Assembly: GCA_964526295.1 (NCBI GenBank)
Contig: CAZGKW010000001.1
Location: forward strand, 1 to 64,000
Length of the DNA: 64,000 nucleotides
Origin: CAZGKW01 sp964526295
GTDB taxonomy: Bacteria; Planctomycetota; Phycisphaerae; FEN-1346
Reading direction: 5' to 3'
Both the position numbers and the translations under genes were made by a program. Numbering within the stretch: the stretch's first letter is position 1; each line of letters opens with the position of its first letter. Shown piece by piece: positions 57,981-64,000 of the stretch. A model generated the notes under the pieces. That model made no database searches, was not told the origin of the DNA, and saw only the letters and a list, made by a program, of their open reading frames with translations.

Positions 57981-59453
57981 TCACCGGCTGCGGCCGTCCT
58001 GCCGGCAAGCCTCGAACGTCTCCGTCAGGCGGCGGACGATGTCCGGGCACGACTCGTACAGGTTCGTCCCCTCGGCCGGGTCGTCCGCCAGGTTGTAGAG
58101 CTGGCCCGGCGGCTCGGACGGGCCGAAGTCCTCGATGCCGGGCCGGCCGACCCATCCGGCCCCGATGCCCCCGCCGCCCTGGCCGAGGATCAGCTTCCAC
58201 TCCTCGCTCCGGACGGCGAACATCTTTCGCATCATGCTGTCGTGGACGACGAACGGGCGGAGGTCCCGCGGCCCGGCCTCGCCCAGGAAGGCCGACAGCA
58301 GGTCGAAGCCGTCCGGGGCCGCCTCGGCCGGCAGCGTCGCCCCCACCAGCGATGCCAGCGTCGGCAGCATGTCCGTCAGGGCGATGAGCTGGTCCGACGT
58401 CCCGCCCGGCGCGACGCGGCCCGGCCAGCGGACGATCAGAGGGACCCGCTGGCCCCCCTCGTACACCTCGGACTTCTGCCCGCGGAACGGGCCGTTGGAG
58501 CGCAGGCCCTCGTTGCTCACGAACCGGACGGGCCGGTGGTGCTCGGTGGCCCCGTTGTCGCTGGCGAAGATAACGAGCGTCTCGCCGGCCAGGCCCAGCC
58601 GGCCGAGCGCCCCGAGCACTTCGCCCACGGACCAGTCCAGTTCGTGGACGAAGTCGCCGTACACGCCGCACCGGCTCGTCCCGCGGAAGTCCGGGTGCGG
58701 GATGAGCGGGGCGTGGACGTTGCGGACGGCGAAGTAGAGGAAAAACGGCCGCTCGCCGCCGGCGTGCCGCTCCAGGAACGCGACGGCCTCTCGCGTCAGG
58801 ACCTTGGTGACCTCGTCGTGGTCGTAGACGGCCGAAGCGCCGCCCTCGGTCTCCAGCTCGGGGTTGTGCGTCCGGGGCCGGTGGCGGTAGTCGGTCATCC
58901 ACTCGTGCCGCTCATCGAGGACGATCCGCATGGGGTCCTCCGGCTCGAGGTCCACCACCTCGTGGTCGCGGATGTAGACGTGGGGCTTCTGGCCGATGGC
59001 CGGCACGCCGAAGAACGAATCGAAGCCGACCTCGCACGGCCCGGGGGCGATCGGCCCGTTCGGGTCGAGGCCGCGGAGGTCGTCCCACCCCTCGCAGCCG
59101 GGCCGGCCGAACCCGAGGTGCCACTTGCCCACGATGCCCGTCGTGTAGCCCTGCCCGCGGAGCATCGAGGCGAGCGTCGGCCGGCCCTCGCGGACCAGCA
59201 GCGGGTCGTGCCACCAGATGCAGCCCGTCTCGGCCCACGTCCGCCAGCAATACTCGCCCGTCAGCAGCGTGTACCGCGTGGGCGTGCACACCGAGCTCGG
59301 CGAGTGGGCGTCCGTGAAGCGAAGCCCCGAGGCCGCGAGTCCGTCGACGTGCGGCGTATCGACCAGCGACGCCCCGTAGCAGCCGACGTCGCCGTAACCG
59401 AGGTCGTCGGCCAGGATGAGGACGATGTTGGGTCTCTCGGGCGCTCGGTCCAT
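57981..59453 (-). CDS. Sulfatase (formylglycine-dependent, type I)
   Basis: Alkaline-phosphatase-superfamily sulfatase, 490 residues. The metal-binding start is NIVLILADDLGYGDVGCYG. The maturation signature is SVCTPTRYTLLTG, with the Cys in CxPxR to be converted to formylglycine; GKWHLGF and FFGVPAIGQ follow. No signal peptide precedes the domain at the ATG 59453 (AAAGG site 5-10 bases upstream), although most planctomycetal sulfatases are exported. The open frame farther upstream does not look like a signal either. The product is either cytoplasmic or its true start is missed. Confidence 0.9.
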   Translation of the reverse strand: MDRAPERPNIVLILADDLGYGDVGCYGASLVDTPHVDGLAASGLRFTDAHSPSSVCTPTRYTLLTGEYCWRTWAETGCIWWHDPLLVREGRPTLASMLRGQGYTTGIVGKWHLGFGRPGCEGWDDLRGLDPNGPIAPGPCEVGFDSFFGVPAIGQKPHVYIRDHEVVDLEPEDPMRIVLDERHEWMTDYRHRPRTHNPELETEGGASAVYDHDEVTKVLTREAVAFLERHAGGERPFFLYFAVRNVHAPLIPHPDFRGTSRCGVYGDFVHELDWSVGEVLGALGRLGLAGETLVIFASDNGATEHHRPVRFVSNEGLRSNGPFRGQKSEVYEGGQRVPLIVRWPGRVAPGGTSDQLIALTDMLPTLASLVGATLPAEAAPDGFDLLSAFLGEAGPRDLRPFVVHDSMMRKMFAVRSEEWKLILGQGGGGIGAGWVGRPGIEDFGPSEPPGQLYNLADDPAEGTNLYESCPDIVRRLTETFEACRQDGRSR

Positions 59454-59520
59454 CGGGGCCTTTCCATGCCTGCTGCCATTGCACTGCCGGGTCGAGATGC
59501 GGTATGTCCGGAACCACCCT

Positions 59521-59548
59521 GCGCGGCGGGTCTCCGTGCCCGCCGCGC
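59521..59548. repeat. Hairpin of the CTCCG-loop family
   Basis: GCGCGGCGGG, loop TCTCCGTG, CCCGCCGCGC: perfect 10-base arms. It lies between the aldo/keto reductase stop and the sulfatase start and is the best-preserved copy. Confidence 0.7.
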
Positions 59549-59557
59549 CTTGAGGGT

Positions 59558-60592
59558 CTACCACCGATACAGGTGCGGGCCCCAGTCGGAACTCAGGGGC
59601 GGTTCGCCGCCCACGTCGTTGTACGGGACGACGACCTGCCGCGGCCGGGCCAGGGCGTCGACGCGGGCCCGGTCCTCGTCGGTCACTTCCACCTCCAGGG
59701 CCCCGAGGTCCTCCCGGAGCTGCTCCTCGGAGCGAAAGCCGACGATCGGGCACGTGACGCCCGGCTGGGCCAGCAGCCACGCCAGGACGAACTGGGCCGT
59801 GGTGCACCCCTTGTCGCGGGAGACCGCAGAGAGGCCCTCCACCACGTCGAACGCCCGGTCGACCATGCGGGCGTTCTCGGCCTCGTCCGCCTGGAGCGAC
59901 CGCCAGATGGGCAGCTTCCTCTCGTCCCCGCGGCGATACTTCCCCGTCAGGAACCCGCCCGCCAGCGGCGACCACAGGATCAGCGCCACCCCGTACGTCA
60001 GGGCGAACGGCACCAGCTCCCTCTCGATGGTCCGGTCGAGCGGGTGGTAGCTCACCTGCTCGCAGACGAAGCGGTCCAGGCCCAGCTCGCGCGACACCCA
60101 GAGCGATTCCATGAGCTGCCAGGCGGCGTAGTGGCTCGTGCCGATGTATCGAACCTTCCCCGCCCGGACGAGGTCGTCCATGGCCCGGAGCGGCTCGTCG
60201 ATGGGCACCTCGTGGCCCCGCGAGCAGTGGAGCTGGTACAGGTCGATGTAATCGGTGCGGAGGCGCCGCAGCGAGGCGTGGCACTGCTCGGTGATGTGTC
60301 GGCGGCTGATGCCGCGGGCGTTCGGGTCGGTCTCGTCCATCGGCCCCTCGACCTTGGTGGCGAGGACGACGCGGTCGCGGCAGCCGAGTCGCTCGAGGGC
60401 CCGGCCGATCATCCGCTCGTCGCGTCCCGCCCCGCCGTAGATGTTGGCCGTGTCGATGAAGTTGAGCCCCGCCTCGAGCGCCTTTCCGAGCAGCGCTTCG
60501 AAATCGGGCTGGTCGAGGCGTGCGAAAGCCCCCGCCCCGATACAGAACGGGCTGACCTTGACGCCGGTCCGGCCGAGGTTGCGGTAATTCAT
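59558..60592 (-). CDS. Aldo/keto reductase
   Basis: NAD(P)H-dependent oxidoreductase, 344 residues, (beta/alpha)8 barrel. The catalytic tetrad is visible: Asp and Tyr in FIDTANIYGG, Lys in LATKVEG, His in DLYQLHC. RSEEQLREDLGAL at the C-terminal end binds the cofactor phosphate. The ATG at 60592 follows GGAGTGACC. The substrate is unknown; sugar aldehydes are likely for this subgroup. It lies between the sulfatase and phosphatase genes on the same strand. Confidence 0.9.
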   Translation of the reverse strand: MNYRNLGRTGVKVSPFCIGAGAFARLDQPDFEALLGKALEAGLNFIDTANIYGGAGRDERMIGRALERLGCRDRVVLATKVEGPMDETDPNARGISRRHITEQCHASLRRLRTDYIDLYQLHCSRGHEVPIDEPLRAMDDLVRAGKVRYIGTSHYAAWQLMESLWVSRELGLDRFVCEQVSYHPLDRTIERELVPFALTYGVALILWSPLAGGFLTGKYRRGDERKLPIWRSLQADEAENARMVDRAFDVVEGLSAVSRDKGCTTAQFVLAWLLAQPGVTCPIVGFRSEEQLREDLGALEVEVTDEDRARVDALARPRQVVVPYNDVGGEPPLSSDWGPHLYRW

Positions 60593-60636
60593 GGTCACTC
60601 CGCTGCTTGTTCCCGGCACCCCTCGTCCACGCCGCC

Positions 60637-62052
60637 TCACCGCGGCGGGTGGGACATCTCGCTCCGCTTCAGGCGAAGCGTGTAGACCGTCTCGCCCTCG
60701 GCGTTGACGATCCGGAACTCGAGCGTCGGGTCGGCGAGTGTCGTGTCGAACTCCAGCAGCCCGAACAGGTTCCCCCGGTTGTAGGAAAACACCGCCTGCC
60801 GCCGCGTCCCGTGCGTGTGCGTGTTCGTCAGCTTCGAGCTCTCGAACTCGTACAGGGGGTAGCCGCCGGGCCGCTCGATCTTCCACACCTCGGAGCGGTG
60901 GCGGTCGGCCGAGAGGAGCACGACGCCGTCGATGCGGCGCCGGTCAACGAGCGAGAAGATCTCCTCCCGCTCCTGGGCCACGCCTTCCCAGGAGTCGCGG
61001 CCCCCCTTGTCGGCCTGGGGCGTCCAGAGCGTGCCCGAGGCGATAACGCGGAACGTCGCCTTCGACGCCGCGAGCTTCTCCAGCAGCCACCGCTTCTGGG
61101 CGGGCCCGAGCATCGTACCTTTCGAGAAGTCGCGATAGTACCGGCCGTCGGTCATGAAAAAGTCGACGTCGGCGATGGAGAAGTCGAACCAGCAGCCCGG
61201 CTGCCTTTCGCCCCCGCCGTAGTAGGGGTTGTTCCAGTTCTGGCGGAAGACCTCCCACACCTTCGGCTTCCAGTCGGGCCGGAACGGGTCGAGGCCGCCC
61301 GAGCAGTCGTTCGTGCCAAAGTCGTGATCGTCCCAGACGGCGTAGACCGCCGTCGAGGCCGCGAGTCGGCGGAACGCCGGGTGGCCCTGCCGCCGGTAGT
61401 AATGGTCCCGCTGCTCCTGGTAGTCGCGGGGCTCGTCGATGTAGACGTTGTCGCCGAGGAAGAGCATGGCGGCCGGGTCAAACGAGCCGATGGTGTCCCA
61501 TACGCCCTCGTTGGCGGGGATGTACCGGGCCCCGCCGCCGAACGCGACGCGGAACCTGGCGCCCTTGCCGGCCGCGGGGTACGTGCGGAACTCGGGCCGC
61601 GGCTCGGTCAGCCGGTCGACGCCGTCGATAAGGACCTGGTACTCATACACCGTACCAGGTTGCAGCCCTTTGACTTCGGCGACGGCCGTGAAGTCGGTTT
61701 CCTCGCTCGTGCGGACCGCTTCGGACCGGCGGACGTGGGGGTGCTGGAGGACCTCGCGGCGGTCGGCGTCCGGCGGAGGCCGGTCCGGCCGGGCCTTGCC
61801 GATCGCGACCACGACGACCTCGGCCTCGTCCTTCGTCCGGACCCAGAAGCGGGCCGACGTGTCCGTCACGCAGCCCAGCGTCGGCCCGTGCACCAGGCCC
61901 GACCGGTCGATGACCCGGAGGTCCCCCGCCTCGGCCGTGCCGGTGAAGGTCGTCCGGTCGTACCACGGCGCCAGCTCGGCGCCGGCCACCATTCCCGAAG
62001 ACGCCGCTGCGAAGACCCCGGTCACCCACAGGCTCAACCCGATTCGTGTCAT
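60637..62052 (-). CDS. PhoD-like alkaline phosphatase/phosphodiesterase, exported
   Basis: A 471-residue calcineurin-like metallophosphoesterase of the PhoD family. The signal peptide (MTRIGLSLWVTGVFAAASSG) is followed by a fibronectin-like N-terminal domain (TDTSARFWVRTKDEAEVVV). The catalytic part has LFLGDNVYIDEP, YAVWDDHDFGTNDC and LLSADRHRSEVW, which supply the metal ligands. It would release phosphate from organic esters in the periplasm. Start at 62052 with GGGAG upstream; ATG 62070 is less likely. Confidence 0.87.
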   Translation of the reverse strand: MTRIGLSLWVTGVFAAASSGMVAGAELAPWYDRTTFTGTAEAGDLRVIDRSGLVHGPTLGCVTDTSARFWVRTKDEAEVVVVAIGKARPDRPPPDADRREVLQHPHVRRSEAVRTSEETDFTAVAEVKGLQPGTVYEYQVLIDGVDRLTEPRPEFRTYPAAGKGARFRVAFGGGARYIPANEGVWDTIGSFDPAAMLFLGDNVYIDEPRDYQEQRDHYYRRQGHPAFRRLAASTAVYAVWDDHDFGTNDCSGGLDPFRPDWKPKVWEVFRQNWNNPYYGGGERQPGCWFDFSIADVDFFMTDGRYYRDFSKGTMLGPAQKRWLLEKLAASKATFRVIASGTLWTPQADKGGRDSWEGVAQEREEIFSLVDRRRIDGVVLLSADRHRSEVWKIERPGGYPLYEFESSKLTNTHTHGTRRQAVFSYNRGNLFGLLEFDTTLADPTLEFRIVNAEGETVYTLRLKRSEMSHPPR

Positions 62053-62149
62053 CGTTGGCGTCTCCCTCAAACGGTTCGGCTCCCCGGCGTCCCTTTCGCC
62101 CCTCCCCCGCCGGGGGATAAGGGCCGTGCGGCAGCACTCCCCGACGTTC

Positions 62150-62173
62150 GCGCGGCGGGCAAGCCCGCCGGCG
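62150..62173. repeat. Hairpin related to the CTCCG-loop family
   Basis: CGGCGGGC-aa-GCCCGCCG, 8-base arms with the GCGCGG lead but a 2-base loop. It lies between the mnmG stop and the PhoD gene, near a CCTCCCCC/GGGGG repeat at about 62100. Confidence 0.45.
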
Positions 62174-62204
62174 AAACGCGCCGACGAAACGGGCGGGCCG
62201 TAAC

Positions 62205-64000
62205 TCAGACGGCTTGCGCCCGGGCTTGCAGGTAGACCATCAGGACGGCGACGTCGGACGGGCCGAGGCCGGGGATGCGGCCCGCCTGGCCCAGCGAGTG
62301 CGGACGCACGCGGGCCAGCTTCTCACGGGCCTCCGTCCGAAGGTGCGGCACGGCCGCGTAGTCGATGTCCCGCGGGAGCGGCCGGTCCTCCATCCGGGCG
62401 GCCCGCTCGATCCGCTCGCGCTGCCGCTGGAGGTACCCGGCGTACTTGGCCTCGATCTCGACCTGCTCGGCCGCCTCGGGGCTCGTGCCGAGCGCCGCCA
62501 GCTCCGGGCGCTCCGCCGCGAGCCCATCGAACGTCACCTCGGGCCGGCGCAAGAGTTCCTGGAGCGTCCGCCCGTCGCGTCGCACCGTCCGCATCAAATC
62601 CTCGGCGGCGCGGACCTCCCTCTCCTTCTCCTGGAGCGCCGCCCACGACTCGTCGCCCACCAGGCCGACCTCCCGGCCGATGGGCATGAGCCGCCGGTCG
62701 GCGTTGTCGTGCCTGAGGTGGAGGCGGTACTCGGCCAGGCTGGTGAACATCCGGTACGGCTCCTCGGTGCCCTTCGTGACGAGGTCGTCGACCAGGACGC
62801 CGATGTAGGCCTGGTCGCGGCGGAGGACGACGGGGGGTTGGCCGTCGAGGGAACGTGCCGCGTTGATGCCCGCCAGGAGGCCCTGCCCGGCCGCCTCTTC
62901 GTAACCGCTGGTCCCGTTGATCTGCCCGGCCAGGTAGAGGCCCTCGACGGCCTTCGTCTCGAGCGTCGCCCGGAGCTGCGTCGGCGGGACGAAGTCGTAC
63001 TCGATCGCGTAGCCGTACTGGCGGATCGTCGCCCGCTCCATGCCCGGCACGCCCCGCACGATCTCGTCCTGGACGTCCTCCGGGACGCTCGTCGCGAGGC
63101 CGTTGCAGTAGACCAGGTCCGTGTCGGCCCCCTCGGGCTCCAGGAACACCTGGTGCCGCTCGCGGTCGGGGAAGCGGACGACCTTGACCTCGATGCTGGG
63201 GCAATAGCGGGGGCCCGTGGAGCGGATCTGGCCAGAGTATAGCGGCGCCCGGTCGAGGCCCTCGTGGATGGCCTCGTGGACCTCGGGCGTCGTGGCGGTC
63301 AGCCAGCAGGAGATGGGCTCGAATGTCCGCTCGGGCCGAGGGTCGAAAGAGAAACGGACCGGCTCCAGGTCGCTGGGCTGCTCGGTCAGCAGCGTGTAGT
63401 CGAGGGTGCGGCCGTCGACGCGCGGCGGCGTGCCGGTCTTCAGGCGCCCCAGGGCCAGGCCCGCCCGCTCGAGGCTGGCCGAGAGGCCGTCGGCGGCCGG
63501 TTCGCCGAGCCGCCCGCCGGACCAGGTCTTCTCGCCGAGGTGGAGGACGCCCCGGAGAAACGTGCCCGTCGTCAGGACGACGGCCCGGGCGCGGAGCGAG
63601 CGGCCGTCGCCGCATCGCACGCCGGCGACGCGGCCGCGCTCGAGGATGAGGTCCGTGACGGCGCCTTCGACGATCTCCAGTCCCGATTGCCGGCGGAGGC
63701 GGGCCTGCATCTCGCGGGCGTAGGCGGCCCGGTCGCACTGGGCCCGCGGGCTGCGAACGGCCGGGCCCCTGCTCCGGTTCAGCAGGCGGTGCTGGATGGC
63801 GGTCGCGTCGGCGGCGCGGGCCATCTCGCCGCCGAGGGCGTCGATCTCGCGGACGATCTGGCCCTTGGCCAGGCCCCCGATGGCCGGGTTGCAGGACATC
63901 CACGCAATCCGGTCCGCCCGCAGAGTCACCAGGGCGGTCCGGGCCCCGAGGCGCGCCGCAGCCAGGGCGGCCTCGCACCCGGCGTGCCCGCCGCCGACCA
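62205..64000 (-). CDS. mnmG: tRNA uridine-5-carboxymethylaminomethyl modification enzyme (5' end outside window)
   Basis: FAD-dependent partner of MnmE that modifies the wobble uridine of tRNA. About 598 residues are present; the window edge removes roughly the first 10-15. The visible N-terminus, VGGGHAGCEAALAAARLGA, is the FAD loop. SCNPAIGGLAKGQIVREIDALGG, TGTFLRGVLHLG and the C-terminal MnmG helical domain (NADRRLMPIGREVGLV; SLGQAGRIPGLGPSDV) follow. Catalytic Cys is in the SCNPAIGG block. No mnmE is in the window. Confidence 0.96.
   Translation of the reverse strand, partial: VGGGHAGCEAALAAARLGARTALVTLRADRIAWMSCNPAIGGLAKGQIVREIDALGGEMARAADATAIQHRLLNRSRGPAVRSPRAQCDRAAYAREMQARLRRQSGLEIVEGAVTDLILERGRVAGVRCGDGRSLRARAVVLTTGTFLRGVLHLGEKTWSGGRLGEPAADGLSASLERAGLALGRLKTGTPPRVDGRTLDYTLLTEQPSDLEPVRFSFDPRPERTFEPISCWLTATTPEVHEAIHEGLDRAPLYSGQIRSTGPRYCPSIEVKVVRFPDRERHQVFLEPEGADTDLVYCNGLATSVPEDVQDEIVRGVPGMERATIRQYGYAIEYDFVPPTQLRATLETKAVEGLYLAGQINGTSGYEEAAGQGLLAGINAARSLDGQPPVVLRRDQAYIGVLVDDLVTKGTEEPYRMFTSLAEYRLHLRHDNADRRLMPIGREVGLVGDESWAALQEKEREVRAAEDLMRTVRRDGRTLQELLRRPEVTFDGLAAERPELAALGTSPEAAEQVEIEAKYAGYLQRQRERIERAARMEDRPLPRDIDYAAVPHLRTEAREKLARVRPHSLGQAGRIPGLGPSDVAVLMVYLQARAQAV

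Noticed and set aside
57981..60284. N-terminal extension of the sulfatase into the aldo/keto reductase region
   Set aside because: The extension is antisense-quality sequence from the neighbouring gene's strand in another frame; the ribosome site at 59453 marks the real start.
1..64000. tRNA or rRNA genes
   Set aside because: No cloverleaf with a GGTTCGA-type T-loop and no rRNA-like stretch was seen on either strand by eye.

Overview
The window is a GC-rich chromosomal segment from a Gram-negative bacterium, most likely a member of the Planctomycetota. It shows outer-membrane chemistry (kdsB, a lipid A-type acyltransferase), a eukaryote-like UDP-HexNAc pyrophosphorylase, a DUF1844 protein, GFTL-type pseudopilins, a sulfatase and a PhoD-like phosphatase, and a cell-wall (dcw) cluster that ends without ftsA or ftsZ. 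The phylum call is inference from gene content; no rRNA is present.

Layout. 1-5.5 kb: UDP-HexNAc pyrophosphorylase, queA (minus), then an acyltransferase and a secreted rhamnogalacturonan-lyase-like protein in one transcript. 5.6-22.9 kb: one long minus-strand dcw operon, mraZ - small ORF - rsmH - LysM protein - FtsL-like - ftsI - murE - murF - mraY - ftsW - murG - murC - murB - ddl - ftsQ-like - membrane protein, with many stop/start overlaps. It carries a promoter with candidate MraZ operator repeats upstream of mraZ. 23-30.5 kb: a lone, probably damaged antitoxin-like gene, a DUF1844 / M48 / PAP2 / RDD envelope operon, pyrG and kdsB. 30.5-32.9 kb: a decayed accessory island with a shortened DUF2924 gene, a broken type I-G CRISPR cas7 (csb1) with no other cas genes, a two-hairpin element and several palindromes. 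32.9-44.7 kb: a GT-C membrane glycosyltransferase interrupted in frame by a second hairpin element, two sugar-nucleotide epimerases, a membrane-embedded spermidine-synthase-like methyltransferase, an esterase, a nucleotide-sugar dehydrogenase and the sulfate-activation pair cysC/sat. 44.8-46.4 kb: a phosphoglycerate mutase whose domains are in circularly permuted order. 46.5-57.9 kb: a TPR protein, a three-gene pseudopilin operon (GspI/J/K type), a double von Willebrand A protein, a PilZ protein and an unrecognised secreted protein. 58-64 kb: sulfatase, aldo/keto reductase, PhoD-like phosphatase and the 5'-truncated mnmG.

The strongest novelty is the cofactor-independent phosphoglycerate mutase at 44840-46432. 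The canonical C-terminal part of the enzyme comes first and the canonical N-terminal part (LLDGWG, GNSECGH) comes second, in one uninterrupted reading frame, with all metal-binding residues retained. Secondary points of interest are a two-hairpin repeat element seen both at the broken csb1 end and inside a coding sequence, a dispersed hairpin family with a conserved CTCCG loop, and the ftsZ-less dcw cluster with LysM and proline-rich FtsL-like members.

Limits: everything was read by eye. Family names rest on recognised motifs and gene order, and no similarity search was run. No tRNA, rRNA or CRISPR array was seen.
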